This document shows, piece by piece, positions 45,776-55,770 of a DNA stretch of 64,000 nt (positions are counted from its first letter, which is position 1; every line of letters starts with the position of its first letter). The notes under the pieces were generated by a model that was not told the origin of the DNA, ran no database searches, and was given only the letters and a program-made list of their open reading frames with translations. This stretch comes from Nitrospira sp. (lineage in GTDB: Bacteria; Nitrospirota; Nitrospiria; Nitrospirales; Nitrospiraceae). The position numbers were made by a program, and so were the translations under genes. The DNA is taken from NCBI GenBank assembly GCA_005116965.1, contig SWDG01000025.1:453991-517990 (forward strand), given 5' to 3'.

Positions 45776-47104
45776 TTAGTTTTGATCGTCCGGTTGCGAC
45801 CGTTTCCGGCTCTGTTTGGCCGCCCGCCCTAGACTCTGGTCCAGCACACCTTGTGTCGAATGATAGTCGTCAACCTGCTTACGCTCCCAGTCCTGTTGAT
45901 GGTCCCGAAGGCTGAGTGCGATCTTGCGTTCCTCTCGATCGACCTTGATTATCTTCGCCGTCACGTCATCCTGCAACTTAAACTTTTCTTCCAGCTTCGC
46001 AGAGGGTTCAAGCCCAGATTCGCTGACATGGATTAACCCTTCCACCCCAGCGTCCAACTCGATGAAGATTCCAAAATCAGCGACTTTCGACACCTTGCCG
46101 GTCACTGAATCCCCGATGTGATAGCGCGCTGGAATCGCCTCATCCCACGGATCACGCGCCAACTGTTTATAGCCCAACGAGAGCCGTTCTTTTTCTTTGT
46201 CGATGCGTAACACAACCGCTTCCACTTTTTGTCCTTTTTTGAACAGCTCAGAGGGATGCTTGATGTGCTTCGTCCATGACATGTCGGAAATATGAATGAG
46301 TCCGTCAATCCCCTCTTCAAGTCCAATGAAGGCACCGAAATCAGTCAGGCTCTTTACTTTTCCCTCAATACGAGTCCCGACCGGATATTTGCCTTCGATC
46401 ATGTCCCAGGGATTGGGTGCCGTTTGTTTCATGCCTAATGAGATCTTGCGGCTCGCGGGGTCGACATTGAGCACCGCAGCTTCCACTTGATCACCGACCG
46501 CCACAACCCTCGATGGATGCCGGACTTCGTGTGTCCATGACATCTCGGAAACGTGCACCAATCCCTCAACACCCGGCTCCAGCTCTACGAACGCTCCGTA
46601 ATCAGTCAGACTGACCACACGACCGCGGACTCTGGTGCCAATCGGATACTTACCGGCAACATTGGTCCAGGGATCCGCACTCTTCTGCTTGAGCCCGAGA
46701 GAAATGCGACCGGTTTCGCGATCGTATTTCAAGACGGTGACTTCGGCCTTATCTCCCACCGTAAACAGTTCCGATGGGTGTCCAACTCGCCCCCACGACA
46801 TGTCGGTGATATGCAGCAACCCGTCAATCCCGCCGAGATCAATGAATGATCCGTAGTCGGTGATATTTTTGACGGTCCCCTGGATGAGTTGTCCTTCTTT
46901 GAGCGTAGCCAGCGTCGTCTGCCGTTTTTTATCCCTGGTTTCTTCCAACAACACACGCCTTGACACGACCACATTCCCTCGCCGGTGGTTGATCTTGATG
47001 ATCTTCAGGGGGAAGGTCTTTCCGACGAGCCCATCCAGGTCACGAACCGGATGAAGATCGATTTGTGAGCCGGGCAAGAACGCTTTGACACCAATATCGA
47101 CCAT
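45776..47104 (-). pseudogene. rpsA: Ribosomal protein S1, 3' fragment (rest of domain 2 to domain 6)
   Basis: S1 similarity begins abruptly at VDIGVKAFLPGSQIDL (about base 47101), in the middle of the second S1 domain. Four full S1 domains follow, each with a TDYGSFI/TDFGAFI core and GLLHITDMSW-like strand (about residues 100, 187, 274 and 361 of the open frame). The gene then ends with a polar tail. Upstream of 47104 the frame is unrelated. An ATG at 47104 exists, but its only ribosome-binding match, GAGGAGGGG, is about 20 bases away. The 5' part of the gene is at 29077-29397, with about 40 residues missing between the parts. Confidence 0.88.
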
Positions 47105-47951
47105 GCGATTCGCCGACCGCTTGCCCCTCCTCCGACGGCTCCACGGCACCGGCATGGTCCAGATCCCCGGTGTGTGTGCTGATTGTTTCAACCGGCACGT
47201 CCCCATTCTGCACGACCATCTGTTCAGCGGGAGTCTCGATCCGCTTCTCGACAACCTTCTCATTGGCCTGCAACGACGTGGCTAGGAGTTCAGCAATCCG
47301 TGCCCGAAGTTCGGCGATCATGGCCATTTCGCTTTCTACGGCCTTGATTCGGACTAGCTTCTCTGGATTGTCGAGCGGCACATCCCCATTCTGTTCCGTG
47401 GGAGTCACGATCCGCTTCCCGACAACCCCTTCACAGACCTCCAACACCGCGGCCCGGAGCTCAATCATCTGCGCACGAAGATCGGTGATCACAGCTACCT
47501 GAGCTTCTAACGCCTTGATCCGGGCCAGCTGCTCCGGATTGTCGACCGGCACCAACACCCGCCCTTCGCTACGCCTCTCCCCCGCCTGTGAGGAAAAGGG
47601 TTTGAGCTGAGCGATCTGCGTAAACAGCCCAGCGATCATGGCGACCTCGCCTTCCAACGCCTTGATCCGAGCGAGCTGCTCCGGATTGTCCACTGGCCGA
47701 TCGACGACCTTCTCCACCGGCACTTCAACACGTTTCAGCACCACGCGTTCCACCGGCACTTCGACCCGCTTCTCAACCGTTCGAATCTCTGGCGGTTGAC
47801 TAGCGAGCATGGTGACCTTACTCATGAGGCGCTCCACCTCACGACGCTTGTCGTCTATCACTGGTCCCAGCACCATCCCCTTGATCCCCCACCCCAGGAA
47901 ACCAGCTCCCACCATCGTCCAAAGCCAGCACGTCCAGTGCGCAAACATCAC
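47105..47951 (-). pseudogene. Coiled-coil membrane protein, 3'-truncated at the rpsA junction
   Basis: About 282 codons are original. An N-terminal helix (residues 5-30) anchors it. Segments rich in valine, glutamate and arginine follow (VEKRVEVPVERVV), then three copies of a repeat starting PVDNPEQLARIKALE at residues 86 and 135, and PLDNPEKLVRIKAVE at residue 192. Each continues as a heptad-like coil. The frame then runs into rpsA sequence in the wrong frame and stops at 47040, so the true C-terminus is missing. The start overlaps the OmpA gene stop by four bases, which suggests a joint envelope role. Confidence 0.6.
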
Positions 47952-48514
47952 GACTGCGCTCCCTTGGTTCTGATGGAGAATTCGATCTGCCGGTTTTGCT
48001 GGCGCCCCTCCTCGGTCGAATTCTCGGTAATCGGTCGCGACGCTCCATACCCTTTGGAAGCCAGACGATCAGCAACGATCCCTTTTGAGATCAGATAGTC
48101 GATCACGGCCTTGGCGCGCTGTGCCGAGAGGATCGGATTCGTGGGCTCCGATCCGACGTTGTCTGTATGCCCGCCGACTTCGAAGGCAGCTGTGGGATCT
48201 TCTTGTAAAATCGTGGCCACACTATTCAGGACAGCGTTCCCCTCCGGCAGCAGCGTGGCGCTATTGATTGGGAACATCATCGTTGTTCCCATCAGCAGCT
48301 CATCAATCTTCTTTTTGAGTACGGCTGTTGCTGGTACCGGCGGCACTGGTGATGACCGTGGCTCGATGATTTTTGGAATCGGTGGAGGAATTTCAGCCGG
48401 ATTTTCGAATGCAACCGGTGGAGGCGACGTGACTGAACCTTCGCCACAGAAGAGGAACACGGTGCCAAGGATGAATAACCCGAGGAGCGCCAAGTACGGG
48501 TCCTTGCCCTGCAT
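47948..48514 (-). CDS. OmpA-family protein, peptidoglycan-binding domain
   Basis: 188 residues from ATG 48514 (GAAGGTGA upstream). A hydrophobic anchor (residues 6-24) is followed by a proline-rich linker of about 50 residues, which could span the periplasm. An OmpA C-terminal domain comes next: FPINSATLLPEGN, VGGHTDNVGSEPTN, LSAQRAKAVIDYL, and EGRQQNRQIEF. The arrangement of a membrane anchor plus OmpA domain resembles MotB/TolR-adjacent or stand-alone wall-anchoring proteins. Coupled to the coiled-coil gene by overlap. Confidence 0.8.
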   Translation of the reverse strand: MQGKDPYLALLGLFILGTVFLFCGEGSVTSPPPVAFENPAEIPPPIPKIIEPRSSPVPPVPATAVLKKKIDELLMGTTMMFPINSATLLPEGNAVLNSVATILQEDPTAAFEVGGHTDNVGSEPTNPILSAQRAKAVIDYLISKGIVADRLASKGYGASRPITENSTEEGRQQNRQIEFSIRTKGAQS

Positions 48515-48638
48515 GACAATCACCTTCGCTAAGGAGAGCAACCTAGCACGCCGCAGCAGAATATTGCTGAATGGGGAAAGCCGTCAAGGGGTGGGTCTTG
48601 CGCCATCGTCTTCTGAGAGGTTCGAACTGATGGGCTTG

Positions 48639-50477
48639 CTAAATGGAATATTGAAAGACCGGTTTCGCCCCGATGGCCTGGGCCAGAACACCCCGGCGTT
48701 TCAATTCGTCGAGAATGCGAGCGGTGGCGCCATCGAAATCAGTAGGACCGCTGAGGGCGACGTCGGTATTTGGCGGAGGCTCTTCTTCTGTCTTACTCAT
48801 GTGGACGGCAATGACCGGTGCGGGGTGGACGAGTGTCCTAATCGCCTGTGCGGCTTCTTGGTAGGCGAGACCGAAGGGATTGGTGGTGGAGACAACGATG
48901 AGGCCCGTGTCGGTGAGAAGACGCGCCACTTCGCCATAACGTCGAGCCATTTCCGTGGTCTCCCCCCGCTCTTCCTCGCTCAGGTCCGCATCTAACCCAC
49001 GACGCAGATTTTCTCCGTCCAATAGGTAGGCATGGCGACCATCCGCCACGAGACGGCCTTCCAGCTTTCTGGCCAGGAATGATTTGCCAGTATGTCGTCC
49101 CCCGGTAATCAGGACCACCGCTGCACGGTGGCCATACTGTTGCGCACGGTCTTCGACAGTGACTTCACCCTTGACCCACGCAAAGTCGCGCCGTCTGGCT
49201 TCTTCGCGGAGAAATTCCTGATCGTCATGGACCAGTTCGGTAATGATGCCCCCGCCCGCAATATCGTATTCGTCCACCAACACAAACCGGCCCGTAGCCT
49301 CGAACGAGGCCGAGAGGTCGAACGCCACCGGCGTTTTGGTGCGCAAGGTCAATTCAGCTACCTGATTCTTATTCACCGTATTGCTGCCCTGTTGCTGAGC
49401 CAAGTCCATCGTATCGATAATCCGATGGATCGACGCCACCTCGCAGTCCACTTCTTTGGTTGCTACACGCAACAAATATTTGCGCTCTTTTTCCAGCGGT
49501 CTCTTGCCGAGCCAAAACAGGTTAGCTCGAAAGGCCGTAGAGACGGACGGAAGGTGTTCTTGATGGGAGGCGATCTCCCCACGCTCCACAAAGATCTGGT
49601 CATCGAGCGTTACACCGATCGATTGCCCTGCCTGGCCCTCTGTCGGTTGCGGCTCAATATTGAAAGCCTCCACCGTCCGGATATTGGCGCGTTTGTTCGA
49701 GGGCGAGAACACGAGATGATCACCGACCTTCAAATGCCCAGCGGCAATACGACCCGTGATGATCCGGCGCGCATCAAACTTATAGACGTCCTGTACCGGC
49801 ATTCGGAGAGGTTGTTCCGAACGGGCCGCTTCTTTCTGGAACCCACCGAGCGTTTCCAGGACGGTCGCGCCGGTATACCAGGGCATCTGCTCGCTGCGAT
49901 TGGCGATGTTGTCGCCGAGCTTGGCACTCACTGGAATGAACTGCAACGGCACAGCTTTGAACTGCCCCAGAAATTCACGATACTCTTTCTCAATCCCGTC
50001 GAACACGTCTTGCCGGTAGCCCACCAAATCCATCTTGTTGACCACTACCGCAAACTGTCGGACGCCCAGCAACGATAAGAGATAGCCGTGCTTCTTGGAC
50101 TGCTCCTTCACGCCTTCCAACGCATCGATGAGCAACAGGGCCGCCTCGGCCCGCGCTGCGCCGGAAATCATGTTCTTGAGAAATTCTTTGTGCCCGGGCG
50201 CATCGATGATGATGTATTGCCGGCCCTTCCACATGAAAAACGTGCGAGCCGTATCGATCGTAATCCCCTGCTCCTGCTCTTCGAGAAAGGCGTCGAAGAG
50301 GAAGGCATATTCGAATTCCTTCCCCTGTTGTTTGCAGATGGCCTGCACTTTTTCCAACTTCCCGTCGGGAAGCGAGCCGGTATCGGCATACAGTCGGCCG
50401 AGCAACGTGGACTTGCCATGATCCACATGGCCGACGATCACGATATTCAAATTTTCAGACGGCTTGGTAGTTGTCAT
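48639..50477 (-). CDS. cysN: Sulfate adenylyltransferase large subunit CysN with a C-terminal APS-kinase-like domain
   Basis: 612 residues. Residues 1-430 form the EF-Tu-like GTPase of ATP sulfurylase: [28 protein letters not shown] and the following beta barrels. From about residue 440 an APS-kinase fold begins ([41 protein letters not shown]). The usual SPFR-type arginine motif after the catalytic loop is replaced ([15 protein letters not shown]), and the P-loop is atypical, so this domain may be weak or regulatory. With CysD it makes adenylylsulfate, driven by GTP. Last gene of the operon. Confidence 0.9.
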   Translation of the reverse strand: MTTTKPSENLNIVIVGHVDHGKSTLLGRLYADTGSLPDGKLEKVQAICKQQGKEFEYAFLFDAFLEEQEQGITIDTARTFFMWKGRQYIIIDAPGHKEFLKNMISGAARAEAALLLIDALEGVKEQSKKHGYLLSLLGVRQFAVVVNKMDLVGYRQDVFDGIEKEYREFLGQFKAVPLQFIPVSAKLGDNIANRSEQMPWYTGATVLETLGGFQKEAARSEQPLRMPVQDVYKFDARRIITGRIAAGHLKVGDHLVFSPSNKRANIRTVEAFNIEPQPTEGQAGQSIGVTLDDQIFVERGEIASHQEHLPSVSTAFRANLFWLGKRPLEKERKYLLRVATKEVDCEVASIHRIIDTMDLAQQQGSNTVNKNQVAELTLRTKTPVAFDLSASFEATGRFVLVDEYDIAGGGIITELVHDDQEFLREEARRRDFAWVKGEVTVEDRAQQYGHRAAVVLITGGRHTGKSFLARKLEGRLVADGRHAYLLDGENLRRGLDADLSEEERGETTEMARRYGEVARLLTDTGLIVVSTTNPFGLAYQEAAQAIRTLVHPAPVIAVHMSKTEEEPPPNTDVALSGPTDFDGATARILDELKRRGVLAQAIGAKPVFQYSI

Positions 50478-50614
50478 AATTTATTCTTCAGAATGCTCAA
50501 ACGGGCAGACCAGCGAGGCCGCAGGTGAGAAACAACCGGAGGCGTACCCTCTTGGGTACGTTGAGGATTGTTTCGATCCGAGAACGAAGCTGGATGCTCG
50601 TTTCAGCATTCTGC

Positions 50615-51412
50615 CTACATGTATCCATCCTTGCGGAGCAGCTCCATCCCCCGACCTTCGTCCTGCGCTCGGCCTGACCGCTCGGCCACGGTGGTGTGGC
50701 GAAGTTCTTCGATGATCTCGTCCACCGTCTTGGCCGTCGATTTGATCGGTGTAGTACAAGGCGCACAGCCGAGACTGCGGTAGCGCGTGCCGTCGCCCTT
50801 GTCGAGATACAAGTCGATGAATGGAATGTTTTCGAACTTGATGTATTCCCAAATATTGATTTCAGTCCAGTCCAAAAGAGGATGAATCCGAATGTGCGTA
50901 CCGGGCGGAAATGTGGTCTTGTACTGGTCCCAGAGCTCAGGCGGCTGATCCCGAAAATCCCAATCTCCGTGTTTATCACGCGGGGAAAAGTATCGCTCCT
51001 TGGCCCTCGTGCCCTCTTCGTCTGCGCGGACACCGAGGATGACGCCGGTGTATCCCTTGTGCTCCAAGAGTTGCTTGAGACCGTTCGTTTTCAAGGCGGT
51101 GCAACAGACGACGCGGCCCATCGTGTGGTTCATACCCGCCGCCAGGGCCTCTTTGTTCTGGCCGACGACCAAATTCAATCGCCATTCCCGAGCGAGACGG
51201 TCGCGATACTCGATCATTGCCGGAATTTTATAGCTGGTATCGACATGCAAGAGCGGGAACGGGACATGCCCGAAAAAGGCCTTGCGGGCCAGCCAGAGTA
51301 GCACCGTGGAGTCCTTCCCCATGGACCAGAGCATGGCGAGATTGTCGAAATGTTTATAGGCTTCTCGGAGAATATAGACGCTTTGATCTTCCAGTTGCCG
51401 CAGGTGTTTCAT
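50615..51412 (-). CDS. cysD: Sulfate adenylyltransferase small subunit CysD
   Basis: 265 residues from ATG 51412, with a start [20 protein letters not shown] that fits the family and a GGAAGGA site upstream. The PP-loop signature is [15 protein letters not shown]. It also has [20 protein letters not shown] and [21 protein letters not shown]. Ends with [15 protein letters not shown]. It carries the adenylyl-transfer site and works with CysN, encoded about 140 bases downstream. Confidence 0.95.
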   Translation of the reverse strand: MKHLRQLEDQSVYILREAYKHFDNLAMLWSMGKDSTVLLWLARKAFFGHVPFPLLHVDTSYKIPAMIEYRDRLAREWRLNLVVGQNKEALAAGMNHTMGRVVCCTALKTNGLKQLLEHKGYTGVILGVRADEEGTRAKERYFSPRDKHGDWDFRDQPPELWDQYKTTFPPGTHIRIHPLLDWTEINIWEYIKFENIPFIDLYLDKGDGTRYRSLGCAPCTTPIKSTAKTVDEIIEELRHTTVAERSGRAQDEGRGMELLRKDGYM

Positions 51413-51437
51413 GCCCCAAATCCTTCCGCCTTTCGTC

Positions 51438-52478
51438 CTACACTGCGACCTGCTGTCGCACCAAGTCATCAAGCTTACGCACCGCCGCGCCACCCTCAAT
51501 GGCTTCGCGCGCCGCCGGGAAGCAGGCCGAAAACGACGTCCCCTTCCCCGCTGCGTACAGTAACATCGCGGCGTTCATGAGGACCCACTCTTTTGGCCCG
51601 CCCTGCACCCGATTCTGAAGAATACGGCGGAGCAGATCCGCCTCCTTTTCACGCTGATCCGGGGGAAACCCGGCCATCTCCCGCGATGGGATAAAGGTCA
51701 GTCCAAAATCTTTCGGAGTGATCTCCAGCGGTCTGATGCGTTCATCGCGAAGCTCCAGAACTCTCGTCGCCATCGAGGCAGACAACTCCGGATCGCCCTC
51801 GACGCCACGAATCACCATCCCCTGCGGACACCCGAGCATGCGTAGCGCTTCAGCCGTTTTCTCGAAGTGCGGTGGATGCGACAATCCCACCACCTGCACT
51901 TTAGCCCGAGCTGGGTTCAACAACCTGGCAATCGGATGAAACACGTTCCTGACACCGAGCTCTTGGCGCATTTCCAAGAATCGGTACACAGGTGGATGAT
52001 AGAGTCCAATATCGAGATAGGCGAAACCGTTCCTGTGTACTTGTTCACTCACCCGCTTGGGGTCTGCATCCACCGAAATACCTAAGGCCTTCAACACCCC
52101 AGCAGTACCTGGGCGCCCAGGAATGCCGTCGTACCCGTGCATCAACACTGCGGCTCCAGCTGAAACCGCAACGATCGAGGCGGCAACGATTGCATGAAAT
52201 GTATCCTGCTTCCCGGCATAACTCGGCACATCGACAAGCGCTAACTCTTTCGACACTGCGAGGGGCGGCACATACTGACGTGCCGCAGCCGTCAATGCCG
52301 CGAGCTCAGTGACTGACTCTGACTTAAACCGCATGGCGATGAGAAAAGCCCCGATCTGTGCCGGCGTGGCCTCTCCTTCAATCAACGCCTTCATCGCCTG
52401 CTTACACTCATCCCAGGTCAGGTCTTTGGAAGCCTTTGGCCCTTTGGCGATCTTGGCAAGAATCTCTTGAATCGGCAT
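51438..52478 (-). CDS. Anthranilate-phosphoribosyltransferase-like protein (TrpD2/YbiB group)
   Basis: 346 residues from ATG 52478 ([13 protein letters not shown]). N-terminal helical domain ([31 protein letters not shown]) and the alpha/beta domain of the TrpD fold. The PRPP-binding glycine loop of true TrpD (GTGGD) is not seen; instead there is [15 protein letters not shown], and the region [22 protein letters not shown]. This is typical of TrpD2 relatives, some of which bind nucleic acids. It sits between cysH and cysD, two bases after cysH. A link to sulfur assimilation is unexplained. Confidence 0.8.
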   Translation of the reverse strand: MPIQEILAKIAKGPKASKDLTWDECKQAMKALIEGEATPAQIGAFLIAMRFKSESVTELAALTAAARQYVPPLAVSKELALVDVPSYAGKQDTFHAIVAASIVAVSAGAAVLMHGYDGIPGRPGTAGVLKALGISVDADPKRVSEQVHRNGFAYLDIGLYHPPVYRFLEMRQELGVRNVFHPIARLLNPARAKVQVVGLSHPPHFEKTAEALRMLGCPQGMVIRGVEGDPELSASMATRVLELRDERIRPLEITPKDFGLTFIPSREMAGFPPDQREKEADLLRRILQNRVQGGPKEWVLMNAAMLLYAAGKGTSFSACFPAAREAIEGGAAVRKLDDLVRQQVAV

Positions 52479-52479
52479 G

Positions 52480-53196
52480 TTACGCCTTGTGTAATCCACA
52501 CTCGGTTTTGGCAAAGTTCTTCCAGCGCCCGGCGCGCGGATCATCGCCAGACGCCACGGGTGCCGTGCAGTACGTGCACCCAATACTGGGATAGTTGTGA
52601 TCGTGGAGCGGATTGTAGGGAACTTCGTGGACCTTGATGTAGCTCCACACATCGGCCCACGTCCATCGGGCCAATGGGTTCACCTTGATCAATGCAAATT
52701 TCTCGTCCCACTCGATCAAACCGGCATTCGCACGGGACGGTGCTTGATCCCGCCTGATGCCCGTGATCCAGGCGTCATAGCCTTGGAGGACGCGAGTCAG
52801 TGGCTCGACCTTCCGCAATTGACAGCACTGATCTGGATGGCTGGCCCACAGGGCGTCACCATGGGACTCTGCTTGTTGCTGTGGTGTCAGCAATGACTTC
52901 ACTTGGATCACGTGCGCAGGTTTCAACTGGTACCTTTCGATGATCCGATCTCGCGTGGCATAGGTCTCAGGAAATAAAAAATCGGTATCGAGATAGAACA
53001 ACGGCACCTCGGGATTGATGCGATGCACCATGTCGACGAGAACCACGTCTTCCGCCCCAAAACTACAAGCGAGAACCATCTTCTGCCCATATCGCTCGAT
53101 AGCCGCCGCCAGCACCTCTTGAGGCAGCTTCGTCTCAAACGATGCGCCCCAGGCTTTGAGCTCTTCGACCAGTTCAGAACGGCCAGTAACGGTCAT
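52480..53196 (-). CDS. cysH: Adenylylsulfate (or phosphoadenylylsulfate) reductase CysH
   Basis: 238 residues; it reduces activated sulfate to sulfite. PP-loop-like region VLACSFGAEDVVLVDM, then LDTDFLFPETYATRD. Cysteine pairs QCCQLRKVEPL and IGCTYCTAPV form the CC...CxxC set that holds a 4Fe-4S cluster in APS reductases. The C-terminal ECGLHKA carries the catalytic cysteine. With the cluster motif, APS is the more likely substrate, which also fits the degenerate APS-kinase domain on CysN. It follows sir by 15 bases. Confidence 0.94.
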   Translation of the reverse strand: MTVTGRSELVEELKAWGASFETKLPQEVLAAAIERYGQKMVLACSFGAEDVVLVDMVHRINPEVPLFYLDTDFLFPETYATRDRIIERYQLKPAHVIQVKSLLTPQQQAESHGDALWASHPDQCCQLRKVEPLTRVLQGYDAWITGIRRDQAPSRANAGLIEWDEKFALIKVNPLARWTWADVWSYIKVHEVPYNPLHDHNYPSIGCTYCTAPVASGDDPRAGRWKNFAKTECGLHKA

Positions 53197-53211
53197 GGCA
53201 ATCCGATCCCT

Positions 53212-55731
53212 TTACCCTTCGACCTTTTCCACCAGAATCCGATAATGCGATGCTTCCGGTTCCAGTGCCTCTTGAATCAGTACCTTGTGTCCGTCGTTCT
53301 TGAGGCTCATCGGCACATTCTTGATCGGCTCGCCTGCGTCGAGCCACACTTCTAGCGTCTCACCTGCATCCATCATCTCCAGCTTCAACTTCGTCTTCAC
53401 GTAGTTCATCGGGCAGGCGACGCCACGGAGATCGTAGACCGGCGCACCGGTTGGAGCCTGAGCCGTTGGTTTCACTTCGGTGGCGATTGAAGCCACCGGT
53501 GCCAGAACCTCCTTCTTGGGAGCCGTCGTCGCTTGGACCGGGGCAAGCTTTAAATCTTTCCCCATTTGTTCTGTTGCCGCACGGCAAGCCTCAACGAAAC
53601 CCTTCGCAAACGCCATTTTTTCATGCGCCGACTCTGCCGTCGTATCCTTCGGACCAAGATCGCCGACCTTCTTATTGAGCTCGCGATATTGCGCAGGGAT
53701 GACCCCTTTCTGCGCAATCCGGCTGTCAAATTCAAGGAAAGTTTCTGAGTCAGTCGACGGCTCAAGCCCTTCGGTCACCAACATCGCCTTCGCCGCGGCC
53801 AACACCGCGCGATAGGATTTGTTCACTGACACGGAATACTGATGGTTCTCGACCAGCAGCTTCGCTTGATAGAGCTCCTGGTCAGCCTCCAGAATGCCGT
53901 TCTCGATCATTTCCAGCGCGCCGCCGGCACATTCGCCGGGTCCAAGATCTTCAAGGATAAATTCATTTTCCCCTTCCCAGTCGTAATAGAACGTGGGATC
54001 TGCTTCATAAGACGGCACGATGGTGTAGGGAATCAACTCATCCTTCAGCTTGCTCTTCCCACTACGGGCAATGAAGTTTGGAAAATTCTCGTTGTCTTGG
54101 CGGTCACGCCGGTAGACGTCGATCAAATGGGAGATCGCCGCAGGGACGGCTTTCGCCGGTAACTTTACGGTCATCTGTCCGATCTTGGCTGTGCCGTTCA
54201 CCGAACCACCGAGATGCAATTCATAGTGCGGCGCGACATGCTCGCCGAGGCGTTTCCCAACCCCATGCAACCCGATCGTGGAAATGTGATGCTGCGCACA
54301 CGAGTTATGACAACCACTGATTTTGACATCAACTCCGGCCAGATCGTCCGGCACACGACCGGCTGGAAAGACCTCAGCCAGCGCTCGCGCAAGACCTTTG
54401 GATGATGTAATCCCAAGACCGCATGTATCGGTGCCAGGGCACGCAATAATGTCTTCGACCAGCTCAGCACCAGGATCCGCCAAACCACGGGACGCCAAGT
54501 CTTCGTACAGATCGGCAATCCGATCGCCAGGAATCCACCGGATCACCATATTTTGATTGATGGTGGTGCGGAGATTTCCGTTTGAATAACGCTCGGCCAG
54601 ATCAGCGACGAAGAGCATCTGTTCAGCCGTAAGATCCCCCATGAACAGCTTGATGGCAGCGGTGACGTAGCCCTCCTGCTTTTGTTTCACAACATTGGTC
54701 CGTTTCCACATCTCAAACGGCGTCTCATGACCGATAGTGATGGCCCCATTGCCATTGCCATTACCGTTCCCGTTTCCAGACACCAGACCATTTTTCGTGG
54801 GCATGAGGAGCGGAGGGGGCTCATCCTGATGCTGAAGCAGGGTCAACGATCCGTTCTTGGGAAGCGTGTGTCCCATGCCGACATAGGCTGCTTCCCAGCG
54901 TCGTTTGAATTCCTCAAAACCCAGCTTGTCGATCACGAACTTCATCCGGGCCTTGTTTCTATTTTTCCGATTGCCGAGGGTATCGAAAACCTTAATCACG
55001 GCTTCGATACTGGGAATCAGTTCCTCCATCGGTGTGAACTCACGGAGCAGTTGAGCAATCCGTGGAGCAGAACCCAAGCCGCCACCTGCCACCATTCGAA
55101 AACCGACGACTCCGTCAGCTCGTTTGACGGCCAGTAGGCCGATATCGTGAATCGGGGTCAGCGCACAATCATGCTTGCAGCCGGACAACGCAATTTTGAA
55201 CTTTCGCGGCAGACTTTGGTTCAAGGGGTTCCGTAATAAGTGATACGCGATGGTCTTCGCATAAGGCGTCACATCGAAGACTTCGCCTTGGCACACGCCG
55301 GCGAGGTGACAGGCCGTCACATTCCGCACGGTATTCGCGCAGGCCTCTCTGGTGGTGAGCCCAACTTCGGCCAATCCCCGCATGAGGGTCGGCACATCTT
55401 TCAATTCCACGAAATGCAGCTGGATGTCCTGTCTCGTCGTGACGTGACCAACTCCGGTCGCATAGCGGTCGGTGAGCTCCGCGACACGTCGCAGCTGATT
55501 GGAATTGAACCCGCCGAACGGGATCTTGATCCGCACCATCTGCACACCAGGTTGGCGCTGGCCGTAAATGCCATACTGCAGGCGGAAAGGCTTGAAGAGA
55601 TCAGTAGGAATCTCTCCAGCCAATGTTCGCAGCGCTTCGGCCTCAAAGGTTTCTATTTCCTCCAGAATGGCGGGAGGGATCGGACTCGTGACAATGTGAG
55701 GGCTCGTGAGGGCTTCAACGTGGTTCATCAT
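53212..55731 (-). CDS. Ferredoxin-type sulfite (nitrite) reductase with C-terminal TusA domain
   Basis: 839 residues. Residues 40-560 are the two-lobed siroheme reductase, with a GNGNGN linker near residue 320. The second lobe has the expected cluster cysteines CPGTDTCGLG and SGCHNSCAQHH. The first lobe also carries TACHLAGVCQGE and SGCKHDCALTPIH. A helical segment (about 600-700) follows, then a C-terminal TusA-like sulfur carrier (YDLRGVACPMNYVKTKLKLE, active cysteine in CPMN). It should reduce sulfite to sulfide using ferredoxin. GGAGAG precedes the ATG. It is the first structural gene after the Rrf2 regulator. Confidence 0.88.
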   Translation of the reverse strand: MMNHVEALTSPHIVTSPIPPAILEEIETFEAEALRTLAGEIPTDLFKPFRLQYGIYGQRQPGVQMVRIKIPFGGFNSNQLRRVAELTDRYATGVGHVTTRQDIQLHFVELKDVPTLMRGLAEVGLTTREACANTVRNVTACHLAGVCQGEVFDVTPYAKTIAYHLLRNPLNQSLPRKFKIALSGCKHDCALTPIHDIGLLAVKRADGVVGFRMVAGGGLGSAPRIAQLLREFTPMEELIPSIEAVIKVFDTLGNRKNRNKARMKFVIDKLGFEEFKRRWEAAYVGMGHTLPKNGSLTLLQHQDEPPPLLMPTKNGLVSGNGNGNGNGNGAITIGHETPFEMWKRTNVVKQKQEGYVTAAIKLFMGDLTAEQMLFVADLAERYSNGNLRTTINQNMVIRWIPGDRIADLYEDLASRGLADPGAELVEDIIACPGTDTCGLGITSSKGLARALAEVFPAGRVPDDLAGVDVKISGCHNSCAQHHISTIGLHGVGKRLGEHVAPHYELHLGGSVNGTAKIGQMTVKLPAKAVPAAISHLIDVYRRDRQDNENFPNFIARSGKSKLKDELIPYTIVPSYEADPTFYYDWEGENEFILEDLGPGECAGGALEMIENGILEADQELYQAKLLVENHQYSVSVNKSYRAVLAAAKAMLVTEGLEPSTDSETFLEFDSRIAQKGVIPAQYRELNKKVGDLGPKDTTAESAHEKMAFAKGFVEACRAATEQMGKDLKLAPVQATTAPKKEVLAPVASIATEVKPTAQAPTGAPVYDLRGVACPMNYVKTKLKLEMMDAGETLEVWLDAGEPIKNVPMSLKNDGHKVLIQEALEPEASHYRILVEKVEG

Positions 55732-55745
55732 ACCGCTCTCCTAAT

Positions 55746-55761
55746 CTCCTCTGGAGAGGAG
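55746..55761 (-). promoter_or_regulatory. Small hairpin between the Rrf2 gene and the sulfite reductase gene
   Basis: A 6-base-pair stem (CTCCTC with GAGGAG) with a 4-base loop lies in the 39-base gap between the two genes, about 15-30 bases before the reductase start. Its GAGGAG arm is complementary in style to a ribosome-binding site, so it could affect translation or be a processing point. Function is inferred. Confidence 0.3.
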
Positions 55762-55770
55762 CCTCATACG

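Noticed and set aside
49092..50078. 328-codon plus-strand open frame
   Set aside because: Antisense to cysN, whose GTPase motifs are unmistakable.
54735..54780. GNGNGN-coding hexamer repeat as a possible mobile or CRISPR-like repeat
   Set aside because: It is a short in-frame linker inside the sulfite reductase gene. No CRISPR array or spacer pattern is present anywhere in the window.
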